Shown here in pieces: positions 16,876 to 26,695 of a DNA stretch of 64,000 bases. The notes beneath the pieces were generated by a model that saw only the letters and a program-made list of their open reading frames with translations, was not told where the DNA came from and did no database searches. Positions within the stretch are counted from its first letter, which is position 1. Each line of letters opens with the position of its first letter. The position numbers and the translations under genes are program-made. The DNA is from Oscillospiraceae bacterium (GTDB lineage: Bacteria; Bacillota; Clostridia; Oscillospirales; Ruminococcaceae), in assembly GCA_009784825.1 (NCBI GenBank), contig WQXO01000003.1, forward strand, positions 1-64,000, written 5' to 3'.

Positions 16876-18459
16876 TTAAACTGCTGCTACTTTTTTATCA
16901 ATGGAATTCTTAATCGAGCGTGACACGATTGCAACAACCATAATCAGCACTCCGCCGCCGACCGTAATCGCTCCCGTCGCCAAAATAGTATTGTTCATTC
17001 CGGTGAGAATTCCCCCGATAAACGATTCGTCCAATTCGATTAATCCGCTGAGCGATGAATTAATAATCGCATACACACTGCTTGACATTGCTCCGGCAAT
17101 AACCACGCTTAACCCCGAAAGAATACAGGATATACCGCAGTATATTAAAGCGGTGGATTTTCTGCGATGAATAATAACAATCACAGCCATAAGCACAACA
17201 ACAACCGAAATAATTACAATCAGCGTTACAGGTGAGAAGATTCTGCGAACCCCGCTAAGGTCAATCGGCATAGGAACATCATCAATTATATCGTCCCATG
17301 TTAATTCCTTAAGCGTGTCTCTCAGCACGTCTTGAATATCGTCTAAATCCTCAGTTTTTATTCTGTAACCGGTAATGTCCTCTATCTCATCAGTGTTATT
17401 CTCGATGAACTTTACTAATTCACGTGCATCGATAATCTGCCCGTCGCCCTGCCCCGTCAATAAGTAATTAATGTTATCATAAAGCAGTTCACCGATATAT
17501 TCATTGATTAAATCGCTCTGTAATAAATCTTCAATATTTTCCTTTGAAATGTCGAATGTTTCAATATAATAATCGTCGATTACCATAAATATCGCTTCCG
17601 ACAAAATCTCACCGCCGCCTAAATCAACATCGGGAATAGGCAGTGGGAGTTTCATATCGGTGAAGTCAATACCGTCAACCATCGCTTGAATGGTTGACGG
17701 ATTATTTACCACCATTCGCATAATCACGCTTACCTGAAGCACCGTTACGCCGGAAATCAAAATAAGCGATAACAACACCGAAACTAATGCAATAAGAATC
17801 TTCTTCCCGATTGATTGAGGGGGCTTGACTTTCTTCGCCCCTTGAACTTCGGGAGCTTCTGCGACTATGTTGTTGATTATTATTTCACCTGCCGCCGATT
17901 GCTCTACTGTGGGAGGGGTTTGTGAAAATGTTTCCGGTTCAGCAAATACAGTAGCCGCAGCCACTGGCTGGTTTGCCGCCTGCGGCGGTTCTGCTGCTAC
18001 AACAGGCTCTTCAACTACAGGAACAGGTTCGGGTTTTTGTTCCACAGGAGCGGGGACTTCTTTTTCAATAATTACAGTTTCTTTAATGGTTTCGGTCTGC
18101 GTGATAATTATCGGCTCTGCAGCAGCCACAGCCACGGGTTGTTCTGCCACAGGCTCTTCAACTACCGCAACAGGCTCTTCGATTACAGGAACTGCCTCTT
18201 CAATTACAGGAACAGCCTCTTCAATTACAGGAACAGCCTCTTCGATAATTTCAATCGGTTCTTCTACTACTGCGACAGGTTCTTCAACTACCGGAACAGC
18301 CTCTTCGATAATTTCAATTGGCTCTTCAATAACCTCTACCGCTTCTTCAACAACCTCTACCGGCTCGAAAGCCTCGGGGAGTGCCGCACCACATTCGGTG
18401 CAGAACATAAGGTCGCCTGCCACCTGCGTACTGCATTGTGTACAAAATTTGTTTTCCAT
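16876..18459 (-). CDS. Zinc-ribbon membrane protein with Val/Glu/Pro repeats
   Basis: 527 aa. The start MENKFCTQC begins a double-CxxC zinc ribbon (FCTQC...FCTECG, residues 5-25). About 125 residues of low-complexity repeats follow (units like EEAVPVI and EEPVAVV). Then come one membrane helix (ILIALVSVLLSLILISGVTV), an acidic, probably extracytoplasmic domain, and three or four C-terminal helices. AGAGGA nine bases before the ATG at 18459 decides the start. Function unknown. The plus strand opposite the repeats gives long Ser/Thr/Gly-rich frames that are artefacts. Confidence 0.85.
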   Translation of the reverse strand: MENKFCTQCSTQVAGDLMFCTECGAALPEAFEPVEVVEEAVEVIEEPIEIIEEAVPVVEEPVAVVEEPIEIIEEAVPVIEEAVPVIEEAVPVIEEPVAVVEEPVAEQPVAVAAAEPIIITQTETIKETVIIEKEVPAPVEQKPEPVPVVEEPVVAAEPPQAANQPVAAATVFAEPETFSQTPPTVEQSAAGEIIINNIVAEAPEVQGAKKVKPPQSIGKKILIALVSVLLSLILISGVTVLQVSVIMRMVVNNPSTIQAMVDGIDFTDMKLPLPIPDVDLGGGEILSEAIFMVIDDYYIETFDISKENIEDLLQSDLINEYIGELLYDNINYLLTGQGDGQIIDARELVKFIENNTDEIEDITGYRIKTEDLDDIQDVLRDTLKELTWDDIIDDVPMPIDLSGVRRIFSPVTLIVIISVVVVLMAVIVIIHRRKSTALIYCGISCILSGLSVVIAGAMSSSVYAIINSSLSGLIELDESFIGGILTGMNNTILATGAITVGGGVLIMVVAIVSRSIKNSIDKKVAAV

Positions 18460-18492
18460 AATAAGAATTCCTCTCATAATTTTTATGTTAAT

Positions 18493-19086
18493 TTAATTTT
18501 TCGACTTAAAAACATGGCGATACTGCCAAGCATATTGAACACCGGAAATCACTGTCAAAAACGCACAGGTATACATTAAAACACTGGTTGTTGTGACTAT
18601 TGCCATATTAAAATCCGGTGAAATATCAAAATAATTAATCTTAAAATCAAAATATATTGTCATGATTATTAAAAACCAGCATATAACAACCATAGTAACC
18701 GCCGTCTTGAGCTTACCTAAAAACCCCGCAGAAATAACAGTCTTGTCTTCGCTTTCGACTGCCGCCAATCTAATTCCCGAAACAATAAATTCCCGTGCAA
18801 TAATTACAACGACAACCCACGCCCCCGTCCAGCCTAATTCTACAAAACACACCAACGCACTGACTACTAAAACCTTATCGGCAATCGGGTCAAGGAACTT
18901 CCCGAACGAGGTAATCATGTTATATTTTCGTGCGATATACCCGTCTAAAAAATCTGTGACACTCGCCACAGCGAATATAATCAATGCTAATAAATAATTG
19001 TACGGTATTTCATCAATCAGCATAAATGCTACGAAAAAGGGCACAAGGATTATTCTGAAAAGTGTCAGCTTATTCGCAAGGTTCAT
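18493..19086 (-). CDS. pgsA: CDP-diacylglycerol-glycerol-3-phosphate phosphatidyltransferase
   Basis: 197 aa membrane enzyme making phosphatidylglycerophosphate. The CDP-alcohol phosphotransferase motif is complete: DFLDGYIARKYNMITSFGK followed by FLDPIADK (residues ~44-71). Four to five hydrophobic helices. AGGAGGAATTGC precedes the ATG, inside the end of the upstream membrane-protein gene (17-nt overlap). In many Clostridia pgsA sits near rimO and recA, as here. Confidence 0.95.
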   Translation of the reverse strand: MNLANKLTLFRIILVPFFVAFMLIDEIPYNYLLALIIFAVASVTDFLDGYIARKYNMITSFGKFLDPIADKVLVVSALVCFVELGWTGAWVVVVIIAREFIVSGIRLAAVESEDKTVISAGFLGKLKTAVTMVVICWFLIIMTIYFDFKINYFDISPDFNMAIVTTTSVLMYTCAFLTVISGVQYAWQYRHVFKSKN

Positions 19087-19504
19087 GCAATTCCTCCTTT
19101 ATGCTGTTTGCTGTTTTTCTTTTACGGGTTTTATGTAAGTACAACGCAACGAAAACAACAGTTAAAGCGGCTACAGCGTATAGTAAAAAACTGCTTTTAT
19201 ATATTCCGTCTGCATAAGCATAGTCATATTCTTCAGCAAACATTCCGGTTGTAAACCACCATACATATAACCCTATTCTCGTAAAGAAAAAAATCAAAAC
19301 CGAAAAGACTTTAACCCTGTTAAACCAACGGAAAACTTTTGAATCAACCATTGATTTTTCGGGAATTATAAACTCACCTGCAATAATTATTGCAATAATC
19401 AGCCATATAGAATTTCTTACAGTTCCCACAAAACCGACATTGTAAAATATCAAGGATAATATCAAAATTTTTCTTAACAGAAATAATATTTTTTCACGGT
19501 TCAT
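19070..19504 (-). CDS. Small four-helix membrane protein
   Basis: 144 aa from the ATG at 19504, which has AGGAGGAATTGC directly before it. Four hydrophobic segments (ILILSLIFYNVGFVGTV; SIWLIIAIIIAGEFII; VLIFFFTRIGLYVWWF; LYAVAALTVVFVALYL), basic C-terminal tail. No family recognised. The 19 bases around its start (AGGAGGAATTGCATGAACC) recur exactly at the pgsA start, suggesting a small duplication. Overlaps pgsA by 17 nt. Confidence 0.75.
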   Translation of the reverse strand: MNREKILFLLRKILILSLIFYNVGFVGTVRNSIWLIIAIIIAGEFIIPEKSMVDSKVFRWFNRVKVFSVLIFFFTRIGLYVWWFTTGMFAEEYDYAYADGIYKSSFLLYAVAALTVVFVALYLHKTRKRKTANSIKEELHEPCE

Positions 19505-19526
19505 GCAATTCCTCCTAATTGTAAAT

Positions 19527-19670
19527 TGGTGACAAACCACCCCCCGGCTTCGCCGTACCCCTCCACAGAGGGGAATTGTGTGCGATTAATCCCCCGTAAA
19601 TTCCCCTCCGTGTGAGGTCTTCCCTTTCTGCGGAAAGGGGTGCCCGTAGGGCGGGGTGGTTACAAACACA
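19527..19670. repeat. Family C repeat, downstream of the DUF559 gene
   Basis: Composite unit: GGTGACAAACCACC, a GGCTTCGCC palindrome, CCCCTCCACAGAGGGG, CTTTCTGCGGAAAG and the end GCCCGTAGGGCGGGGTGGTT. Several local hairpins are visible. Shares CCCGTAGGGCGGGGTGG with the copies at 20068 and 31684. Confidence 0.85.
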
Positions 19671-19672
19671 AT

Positions 19673-20056
19673 CTAAATCGGGTTTTGTAAAGCAGAGTGT
19701 TCGTTCAACATTTTCATGACTCTATTCAAATCATTCAAGACATCTTTTGCCGACACATGAATAACAGTCAACCCTAAATTTTCAAGAAAAGAATTGCGGT
19801 CGCCATCGTATATTTCCTTATTATCGTGGGAACTTCCATCTATTTCAATCACAACTGAGCAATCAACACAATAAAAATCAACAATATAATTACCTATTAT
19901 TTTTTGGCGGTCAAAGTCATATCCCTTAAATTTCTTCTTATGAAATTGTTTCCACATTAAAACCTCGCTTAAATTACCTGCTTTACGCAGTTCTCTTGCT
20001 CGCTCACGTAAATTTGGATTAAACGGAAGATTGCTGTAACTCTCTATATTACGCAT
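19673..20056 (-). CDS. DUF559 endonuclease-domain protein
   Basis: 127 aa, the full length of the DUF559 family (Vsr/restriction-endonuclease-like fold). Conserved pieces are PNLRERARELRK near the start, FDRQKIIGNYIVDFYCVD (~50-67) and VVIEIDGSSHDN (~70-81), with the acidic and Gln/Lys residues of the nuclease core. GGAGGCGTA precedes the ATG. It is bracketed on both sides by family C repeats (19527-19670 and 20068-20170), forming a cassette between pgsA's operon and rimO. A nuclease-driven mobile cassette is a plausible reading (inference). Confidence 0.88.
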   Translation of the reverse strand: MRNIESYSNLPFNPNLRERARELRKAGNLSEVLMWKQFHKKKFKGYDFDRQKIIGNYIVDFYCVDCSVVIEIDGSSHDNKEIYDGDRNSFLENLGLTVIHVSAKDVLNDLNRVMKMLNEHSALQNPI

Positions 20057-20067
20057 TACGCCTCCAT

Positions 20068-20170
20068 AATTCCCCTCCGTGGAGGGGTGCCCGTAGGGCG
20101 GGGTGGTTTCTCCGTGTGAGGTCTTCCCTTTCTGCGGAAAGGGGTGCCCATAGGGCGGGGTGGTTATAAC
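20068..20170. repeat. Family C repeat, upstream of the DUF559 gene
   Basis: Two units in tandem: CCCCTCCGTGGAGGGG with GCCCGTAGGGCGGGGTGG, then CTTTCTGCGGAAAGGGGTGC with CCATAGGGCGGGGTGG. The array ends two bases from the rimO stop codon. Confidence 0.88.
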
Positions 20171-20171
20171 C

Positions 20172-21506
20172 TCATACCTGCTCCCCTATAAGATTATTGT
20201 CCACCACTTCGTTGATTTTCACATTAATAAAATCCCCGATTTTCGGTTTCGACTTAGAAGAAAAATACACCATTCCGTCAATCTCGGGAGCATACATATA
20301 ACTGCGTCCGAAATACATCTCGAAGTATTTGTCATACCCCTCGACAACTACCTCATATTCCCGATTGACTAATTCTTCAAGGAAATCGGTGACACGGATT
20401 TCCTGCTGCTCGGTAATAATCTCACGCCGATTATGCCGTTCTTCTTCGTCAACCTGTTCCGGCATAGCTGCGGCAGGTGTATCCTCCTCCTCAGAATAGG
20501 CGAAGCACCCTAAATGCTCGAACCGCACACTATTCACAAACTCGGCTAACTCGGTGAACTGTTCCTCACTTTCCCCCGGAAACCCGACAAGCACAGTCGT
20601 GCGGATTACAATACCGGGGACAGCGTTTCTTAACTTTGCGACTAAGTCCCATATTTTCTGTTCATCACCCGTCCTATTCATGGATTTAAGAATATCCTTG
20701 TTACAATGTTGAATGGGCATGTCTATGTATTTGACGATTTTTTCTTCATTTTTAATGGTTTCAATCAGCTCGTCGGTAATCCTCTCCGGATAACAGTATA
20801 ACAGCCTAATCCATTTTAAATTGTCGATTTTACAAAGTCGTCTTAACAATTCCGGTAAATCGGGATAAGCGGTCACGTCCTGTGCAACTAAGATTAACTC
20901 CCGAACGCCGCTTTGTGCTAAGCCTTGTGCTTCTTGTAAAATATTCTCGATTTCTCTTGAACGGAACTTCCCACGAAACGTCGGGATAGCACAATAAGAA
21001 CAATTGTTGTCACAGCCGTCGGCGATTCTCAAATAAGCGTAATGCGGCAGGGTAGACAACAAGCGTTCCCCCTCCATATTATGATTGCAAATATCACCCA
21101 AGCTTATTGCTTTTCTATCAAGCAAAACACTGTTAATCGCTTCTACTATGTCATCATTCGCCGACAGACTTAACACCCCGTCAATCTCGGGGAACTCATC
21201 AGCTACCTGTTGGCGATAACGCTCACTTAAACAACCGGTAACTATTATTTTATGTGAGGACTTGCCTCCGGCGGCGAGCCGGTCAGACTTACGATGAATA
21301 GCCTCCATAATTTCTTCAATGGCTTCTTCCTTAGCCGATTGAATAAAACAGCAGGTATTAATAATCACAACATCGGCTAAACCGGGTTCGTTTACTAATC
21401 CGAACCCCGCCTTAGCGATTTTCGCAAGCATTAACTCAGCGTCGCACTGGTTCTTCGGGCAACCTAATGAAACAAACCCGACCTTCACGGTATTATATTT
21501 TATCAT
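20172..21506 (-). CDS. rimO: Ribosomal protein S12 methylthiotransferase RimO
   Basis: 444 aa. Attaches a methylthio group to an aspartate of ribosomal protein S12. An N-terminal MTTase domain ([25 protein letters not shown], cysteines for the auxiliary cluster) precedes the radical SAM motif [15 protein letters not shown] and a C-terminal TRAM-like domain. Start overlaps the recA stop (ATGA), so recA and rimO are one transcript. Confidence 0.96.
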   Translation of the reverse strand: MIKYNTVKVGFVSLGCPKNQCDAELMLAKIAKAGFGLVNEPGLADVVIINTCCFIQSAKEEAIEEIMEAIHRKSDRLAAGGKSSHKIIVTGCLSERYRQQVADEFPEIDGVLSLSANDDIVEAINSVLLDRKAISLGDICNHNMEGERLLSTLPHYAYLRIADGCDNNCSYCAIPTFRGKFRSREIENILQEAQGLAQSGVRELILVAQDVTAYPDLPELLRRLCKIDNLKWIRLLYCYPERITDELIETIKNEEKIVKYIDMPIQHCNKDILKSMNRTGDEQKIWDLVAKLRNAVPGIVIRTTVLVGFPGESEEQFTELAEFVNSVRFEHLGCFAYSEEEDTPAAAMPEQVDEEERHNRREIITEQQEIRVTDFLEELVNREYEVVVEGYDKYFEMYFGRSYMYAPEIDGMVYFSSKSKPKIGDFINVKINEVVDNNLIGEQV

Positions 21507-22690
21507 AATTCATCAGGCGAGAACTCCTCGAAATTCTCACTACCCTCTATAAGTATTGACTTCTTGCCTTTTTTGGAAACAGGAGCGGGGGGTGCAGCTG
21601 CTTCATCGACAGGAACATGCTCTGCAGCGATTTCCGTAATGTCGGCGGTCATGTCAATCTCATCAGATTTCTCACGGATTTTAACCTCGATTTCATTCAT
21701 CAAGTCTGCGTTATCTAATAAGTACTGCTTGGCATTTTCACGCCCTTGCCCCAGCCTCATATCCCCGTAATAGAACCATGCCCCGCTCTTTTTGCAAATC
21801 CCTAAGTCCACCGCTAAGTCAAGAATTTCTCCAACCTTAGAAATTCCCGTCCCGTATATCATGTCAAACTCGCAGGTTTTGAAAGGCGGTGCAACCTTAT
21901 TTTTAACCACCTTACATCTCGTGCGAACGCCGATTTGCTCGGTACCGTTCATGATTTTCTCACTGGTTTTGCTTACCTGAATTCTAACAGAAGCGTAGAA
22001 CTTTAAAGCCCGTCCGCCGGGTGTGGTTTCGGGATTGCCGTAGCCGCCGATTTTCTCACGAACCTGATTTATAAATATTGCAACTGTTCCTGTTTTAGAA
22101 AGCACACTTGTCAATTTCCGCAAAGCCGCCGACATTAATCGTGCTTGCTGTCCTACGTGAGTGTCGCCCATCTCGCCGTCAATTTCCGCTTTTGTTACCA
22201 TTGCAGCAACACTGTCAAGAACGATTACGTCAACCGCCCCCGAACGAACCAAACGCTCCATAATCTCGAACGCCTGCTCGCCCATGTCCGGCTGTGACAC
22301 GATTAAATCGTCCACATTCACGCCTAACTTCTTAGCGTATACAGGGTCAAGGGCATGCTCCACATCTATGAATGCGGCAGTCCCGCCTAATTTCTGAGCC
22401 TCGGCAATTGCATGAAGGGATACCGTTGTTTTACCGCCGGATTCTTGACCGTAAATCTCGACAATTCTGCCTTTAGGCAGTCCGCCAATTCCGAGAGCGA
22501 GGTCTAAGTTCAACGAACCGGTAGGCGTGGATTCTATGTTCATGCGGTTTTTCGAGGCACTCATAAACATGACCGAGCCTTCCCCGAAATCTTTCTCAAT
22601 TTGTGCAATTGCAGAAGCAAGTGCTTTCTTTTTTTCTTCCCCCGATGCCGCTTTAACGGGTGGTGCTTTTGAAACTTTACTCTTTGCCAT
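21503..22690 (-). CDS. recA: Recombinase A
   Basis: 395 aa. Strand exchange and LexA co-protease. Walker A is [15 protein letters not shown] (~residues 80-94). [11 protein letters not shown] is Walker B, and the DNA-binding loop regions [16 protein letters not shown] and [16 protein letters not shown] are intact. The acidic, Ala/Pro-rich C-terminus is longer than in model proteins. AAAGGAGTAACACAA precedes the ATG. I saw no LexA-type box directly upstream. It probably belongs to the minus-strand run that includes prmC. Confidence 0.98.
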   Translation of the reverse strand: MAKSKVSKAPPVKAASGEEKKKALASAIAQIEKDFGEGSVMFMSASKNRMNIESTPTGSLNLDLALGIGGLPKGRIVEIYGQESGGKTTVSLHAIAEAQKLGGTAAFIDVEHALDPVYAKKLGVNVDDLIVSQPDMGEQAFEIMERLVRSGAVDVIVLDSVAAMVTKAEIDGEMGDTHVGQQARLMSAALRKLTSVLSKTGTVAIFINQVREKIGGYGNPETTPGGRALKFYASVRIQVSKTSEKIMNGTEQIGVRTRCKVVKNKVAPPFKTCEFDMIYGTGISKVGEILDLAVDLGICKKSGAWFYYGDMRLGQGRENAKQYLLDNADLMNEIEVKIREKSDEIDMTADITEIAAEHVPVDEAAAPPAPVSKKGKKSILIEGSENFEEFSPDEL

Positions 22691-22695
22691 TTGTG

Positions 22696-23433
22696 TTACT
22701 CCTTTATTGAATATATTACTCTTTCTATATTATTAAAATCCTTGACAATCACTGAGTTTTCGGGCATAAACCGCATAACCCTTTCCGCTTGCCCGTCACC
22801 GATTTCCGTTGCAAAAAATCTCGCCTTATTTCCCCATAATTGATAGATTTTTCTGTAAAAATCTAACCCGTCCTCCCCGCCGTATAATGCTTCTCTCGGC
22901 TCATGAGTTACTTCTTTTTGTAACGAGGTCATCTCTATTTTCGACAAATACGGAGGGTTAATAAGAACACAATCTGCAATTTCATACTGCATTACGGGGT
23001 TCAGAACATCATCTTGTATTATTGTAATATCCACTTTATTTAATTCTGCGTTTTGTTTAAGATAATGAATCGCCTCTTCAGACTTCTCTACAGCAACTAC
23101 AGAACAGCCGGTTTCCTTAGCAAGAGTTATCCCCACACAACCGCTCCCCGCACACAAGTCGTAAACCAAGGAATTGTGCATTGTGAATTGTGCATTGTGA
23201 ATTGCAATATCCACCAACAATTCTGTTTCGGGGCGTGGAATCAGAACACCTTCCCCCACCTTAAAACTATAACCGTAGAACTCCCATTCCCCGAGTAAAT
23301 ACTGTAACGGCTCACCGGTAATCCGCCGACGTGCAATTTCCTCATGATTGTGCGAATATTTTATAATCCAAGCGGCTTCCTGTTTATAATTTTCAACGCC
23401 GCCCTCACGCAGAATATTCTCGATATTTACCAA
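22696..23433 (-). CDS. prmC: Release factor glutamine methyltransferase PrmC
   Basis: 245 aa, shorter than the usual ~280 at the N-terminus. Methylates the GGQ glutamine of release factors. Motifs: [24 protein letters not shown] (SAM site) and the diagnostic INPPYLS. The TTG start at 23433 is supported by AAGGAG eight bases upstream and gives a 7-nt overlap with the DUF1385 gene. Residues ~77-88 ([12 protein letters not shown]) come from a family B repeat (23172-23205) sitting in the linker between PETELLVD and the SAM motif. Confidence 0.93.
   Translation of the reverse strand: MVNIENILREGGVENYKQEAAWIIKYSHNHEEIARRRITGEPLQYLLGEWEFYGYSFKVGEGVLIPRPETELLVDIAIHNAQFTMHNSLVYDLCAGSGCVGITLAKETGCSVVAVEKSEEAIHYLKQNAELNKVDITIIQDDVLNPVMQYEIADCVLINPPYLSKIEMTSLQKEVTHEPREALYGGEDGLDFYRKIYQLWGNKARFFATEIGDGQAERVMRFMPENSVIVKDFNNIERVIYSIKE
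23172..23205. repeat. Family B variant inside prmC
   Basis: Plus strand AATTGTGCATTGTGAATTGT then GCATTGTGAATTGC, heptads AATTGTG/CATTGTG. Read in frame by prmC on the minus strand as NAQFTMHN. Confidence 0.8.
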
Positions 23434-24458
23434 CGGTCTTGCTCCTTATCAGCGGGAATTACAGGGAGCATTGCGGCGATTGCGACCTCTATTTGCCTTT
23501 CACTGGGTTCACGGGTGGTTAAGCGTTGCATACCAAGCCCCGGTGCCGAGATAATCCGCATAATAATGTTCCTGTCATACCGCCCCGCTAATTTTATAAC
23601 CTCGTAGGTTATTCCCACCAAAAACGGCAGACACAACAACTTCACGCCTGTTCTTATTATATTAGCTATTATGGTATGAACGCCGAGCCAATCTACAATT
23701 GCGGCACTGCTGACAGGTAAAAAGAACTGCAGCACCGAATAAAAAACTATGCTGATTGCAAGAACCAAAAATAAGAAGCTCGTTCCGCAGCGTGGGTGGA
23801 ATCGCCTGTGCTGCTTGACGTTTTCTATTGTAAGCTCAACCCCCGCTTCATATGCGGCAATGGTTTTATGCTCTGCACCGTGGTATTCATAAGTCACACG
23901 GATTTCTTTCATAAGCGATATAGCCCACATATAAACCACGAATAATATAATCCTTATTGCTCCCTCGAAAAGCGGCTGATAACGGCTAATATCCTCCTCA
24001 AACAACATCGAAAACCATGTAAAGCCTTGTGCGGGCACGAACATAAATAATAATACCGCAATTGAAATTCCCAATATCATTCCGATAACTCCGATTGCCG
24101 TTTCCCCCGCTTTACTTTTTACTTTAATCGGTTCAACATCATCCACATCAAGCAAAACGTCAATAACCTCTTCAGTTTTTGACTTTTCTCTCGGCTCATC
24201 CTCGTCTAAGAAACCCGACTTTTCCATCGACTTCATCAGATAACTGTAACCGTTTTTCATTTGCAAAATGAAGTTGAAAACCCCTCGAATGAACAGCGTT
24301 TTCTGATACCATTTATTGGCGGGGACGGGTTTTTCCTCAATATAAATTGAACCGTCCTTTTGGCGAACTGCCATAGCTTCCTTGTCCAAGCCACGCATCA
24401 TCACACCCTCGAATAATGCTTGTCCGCCGATTTTTGATTTGTGTGTCTTCTTTTTCAA
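23427..24458 (-). CDS. DUF1385 family membrane protein
   Basis: 343 aa. The N-terminus IGGQALFEGVMMRG is the DUF1385 signature. Hydrophobic segments occur at ~120-145, 165-185, 225-250 and 258-285, and there is a conserved YHGAEHKTIAAYE motif (~195-207). Located directly before prmC, an arrangement common in Clostridia. Function unknown. It is preceded by a family A repeat and the histidine kinase gene on the same strand. Confidence 0.92.
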   Translation of the reverse strand: MKKKTHKSKIGGQALFEGVMMRGLDKEAMAVRQKDGSIYIEEKPVPANKWYQKTLFIRGVFNFILQMKNGYSYLMKSMEKSGFLDEDEPREKSKTEEVIDVLLDVDDVEPIKVKSKAGETAIGVIGMILGISIAVLLFMFVPAQGFTWFSMLFEEDISRYQPLFEGAIRIILFVVYMWAISLMKEIRVTYEYHGAEHKTIAAYEAGVELTIENVKQHRRFHPRCGTSFLFLVLAISIVFYSVLQFFLPVSSAAIVDWLGVHTIIANIIRTGVKLLCLPFLVGITYEVIKLAGRYDRNIIMRIISAPGLGMQRLTTREPSERQIEVAIAAMLPVIPADKEQDRW

Positions 24459-24477
24459 TGTATATTGCCTTTCTGTT

Positions 24478-24502
24478 CGGACACGATATATCGTGTCCCT
24501 AC
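24478..24502 (-). repeat. Family A palindrome supplying the histidine kinase stop codon
   Basis: On the minus strand GTAGGGACACGATATATCGT then GTCCG. The arms GGACACGATA/TATCGTGTCC differ from other copies, but the GTAGGG start is kept. The TAG within it (24501-24499) is the stop codon of the kinase. Confidence 0.85.
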
Positions 24503-25941
24503 ATAATCGTTAATTGTTCATTTAACACTTCCGCGTTTCTTTCAGCTAACGGCAGTGTTATTTTTATTGCTGTGCCCTCACCGAATTCACTTTCTATATC
24601 CAACCTACCCATGTGCATTGCCACTAACTCGTTCGACACGGCTAACCCAATCCCCGACCCACGCTTAGTGTGGTTCGCCTTAAAGAACTTGGTTTTAACC
24701 TTAGGCAAGTCCGATTTCGATATACCGCACCCGTTATCCTCAATAGTAATGGTGATGAACTTCTCGCCTGTGTCGGTGTATATGGTAACGCTTCCGCCTT
24801 TTCTGCCATACTTAATCGCATTGTCGATTATATTTATGAACACCTGCCTTATTCGGTTGCTGTCCCCCATAATATACACAGAGGCAACGGGTTTCTCATA
24901 ATTCAGCGAAATCCCCTCCCGATTAGCACGCTCGGTATACACCATAACCGCATCGGTTAACTCCGCAATAATATCAATATTCGTCATCTGAAGCGGGAAT
25001 CTGCCGCTTTGAATTCTCGAAAAATCGAGAAGCTCCTCCACCATTCCCGTAAGCCGTTCAGTCTCGGCAATAATCACCCGCATACCTTTTTCAGTGGTGT
25101 CCCCGTCCTGCAATTCTAACACTGTTTCACTCCAGCCTTTAATAGCGGTGAGCGGTGTTCTGAGTTCATGAGAAACCGAGGAAATAAAGTCGTTTTTCAT
25201 TTGCTCGGAGCTTTCTAATTCGTCTGCCATGTCGTTGAACACTCGGCATAATTCGCCTATTTCATCCTCATGTTTAGTTTGGTTAATTCTCACCGAAAAA
25301 TCCCCGCCTGCGAACCTGCGTGCAGTATTACCGATTTGTCTTAACGGTGAAACAATTGACTGAATAAAATACAATCCCAAAAACAAAAGCAAAAGCAACG
25401 TCGCAATACTTAACCCGCCGACTGCCAGCGTAATAGTGTAAATCTGTGCGTCCACCTGTTCAAGGGAAGCCACCATTCTTATGGCGTTGAAATCACTTCC
25501 TTGGGTTGACGGTAATGTCACAGTGACTGCCATATACTTCTCGCTTGAGCCGCCCCTGCCTATGTATTCGCCCACCCCGGAAACACTTTCACGGGCGGCA
25601 CGATAATCGGGCATGTCATAACTCCCGTGGGGGGAGAACCCGCTGGAGGTCAGTGCAACCTGCCCCGCTGTGTTAATCGCCATAAGCTCCATCTTATTTT
25701 TCTTGTCGAATTCTTCAATAGAGCGGCGAATTTCATTCGGGTCAACCGACCCCGCATTTTCGTAATACCGTGTCAAAACCCCTGCAACAATCCCCGCTTC
25801 AGACTGCAGAAAATTCCCCACCGCACTGTAATAATACGCTCTGAGCATAAAAAACAATGCAACGTCCACGATTATTAAAATAACAGCAACCACGGCAAAG
25901 CTATTTACAAACCACCGCGTAGCAATACTTCTCTTCCCCAT
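24499..25941 (-). CDS. Sensor histidine kinase
   Basis: 480 aa. Transmembrane helix 1 (FAVVAVILIIVDVALFFML, ~15-33), an extracytoplasmic sensor of ~120 residues, helix 2 (~170-195), HAMP, the HisKA motif SSVSHELRTPLTAIKGW (~255-271), then N, G1 and G2 boxes (NIIDNAIKYG; ITIEDNGCGIS; GSGIGLAVSNEL). Partner of the OmpR-type regulator encoded immediately upstream. The last codon is followed by TAG within a family A repeat. Signal unknown. Confidence 0.93.
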   Translation of the reverse strand: MGKRSIATRWFVNSFAVVAVILIIVDVALFFMLRAYYYSAVGNFLQSEAGIVAGVLTRYYENAGSVDPNEIRRSIEEFDKKNKMELMAINTAGQVALTSSGFSPHGSYDMPDYRAARESVSGVGEYIGRGGSSEKYMAVTVTLPSTQGSDFNAIRMVASLEQVDAQIYTITLAVGGLSIATLLLLLFLGLYFIQSIVSPLRQIGNTARRFAGGDFSVRINQTKHEDEIGELCRVFNDMADELESSEQMKNDFISSVSHELRTPLTAIKGWSETVLELQDGDTTEKGMRVIIAETERLTGMVEELLDFSRIQSGRFPLQMTNIDIIAELTDAVMVYTERANREGISLNYEKPVASVYIMGDSNRIRQVFINIIDNAIKYGRKGGSVTIYTDTGEKFITITIEDNGCGISKSDLPKVKTKFFKANHTKRGSGIGLAVSNELVAMHMGRLDIESEFGEGTAIKITLPLAERNAEVLNEQLTIM

Positions 25942-25963
25942 AAAATCATTCCCAACAATTAAG

Positions 25964-25999
25964 TAATTGTCAATTGTACATTGTCAATTGTCAATTGTC
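25964..25999. repeat. Family B heptad repeat between response regulator and kinase
   Basis: On the minus strand GGACAATTGACAATTGACAA then TGTACAATTGACAATT. It supplies the last codons (GAC AAT) and the TGA stop (25993-25991) of the response regulator. Confidence 0.85.
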
Positions 26000-26695
26000 C
26001 GCCACTCCCCACTTATAACCGAACCCCCATATAGTCTGTATGTATAACGGGTTCGACGGGTCGTCCTCTATTTTCATTCGCAGTCGCCTGATGTTCACGT
26101 CAACGATTTTGTCATCACCGAAATATGAGTCACCCCATATATGCTGTAAAATGCTTTTCCTGTCTAATGCGGCAGAACGGTTCTTGATAAAAAATTCCAA
26201 TATGTGATATTCCACCTGCGTCAAATCAATGACTTCGCCGTTTTTCGATATAGTGCGGCTTTTCACATTAACCTTAAACGGGCCCGAAAAAATATCCTGC
26301 TCGGCTTCCTCCATTGGGCGGGTTATTGACACTCTGCGGTGAATTGCGTCCACCCGTGCGACTAACTCCGACGGCGAGAACGGCTTAGTTACATAATCAT
26401 CCGCCCCCGTCATAAGGCTGTTTACCTTGTCCATTTCCTGTGCCTTTGCAGAAAGCATGATTATCCCGAGGCTTTTACTTTTTTCACGCAGAAGCTTACA
26501 GACCTGACCGCCGTCCATTCCCGGCATCATAATATCAAGCAATGCCACGTCAAACCGTCCGTTCGCCTGCTCAAACGCTTTAATTGCGTCCTCACCGTTG
26601 TTTACGTCGGTAACGTCGTACCCCGCACGTTTAAGATTGATTACCACAAAATCACGTATGGCGTCTTCGTCCTCACAAACAAGAATTCTTTTCAA
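25991..26695 (-). CDS. OmpR-family response regulator
   Basis: 234 aa. Receiver domain with the phosphorylated Asp in VALLDIMMPGMDG (~D54) and conserved Lys in VTKPFSPSEL (~105). Winged-helix DNA-binding domain from ~135 (LTQVEYHILEFF; IWGDSYFGDDKIVDVNIRRLR). The stop lies in a family B repeat. ATGA overlap with the lipoprotein gene upstream ties lipoprotein, regulator and kinase together. Confidence 0.95.
   Translation of the reverse strand: MKRILVCEDEDAIRDFVVINLKRAGYDVTDVNNGEDAIKAFEQANGRFDVALLDIMMPGMDGGQVCKLLREKSKSLGIIMLSAKAQEMDKVNSLMTGADDYVTKPFSPSELVARVDAIHRRVSITRPMEEAEQDIFSGPFKVNVKSRTISKNGEVIDLTQVEYHILEFFIKNRSAALDRKSILQHIWGDSYFGDDKIVDVNIRRLRMKIEDDPSNPLYIQTIWGFGYKWGVADN

Noticed and set aside
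17867-18496. Long plus-strand frame rich in Thr, Gly and Ser opposite the zinc-ribbon gene
   Set aside because: It is the antisense of the low-complexity Val/Glu/Pro repeat region, which has no stops by composition. It lacks a ribosome binding site, and the minus-strand gene has a zinc ribbon and membrane helices.
23427-23433. Possible frameshift because prmC lacks an ATG
   Set aside because: A TTG start with AAGGAG at ideal distance explains the gene. All catalytic motifs are in one frame.
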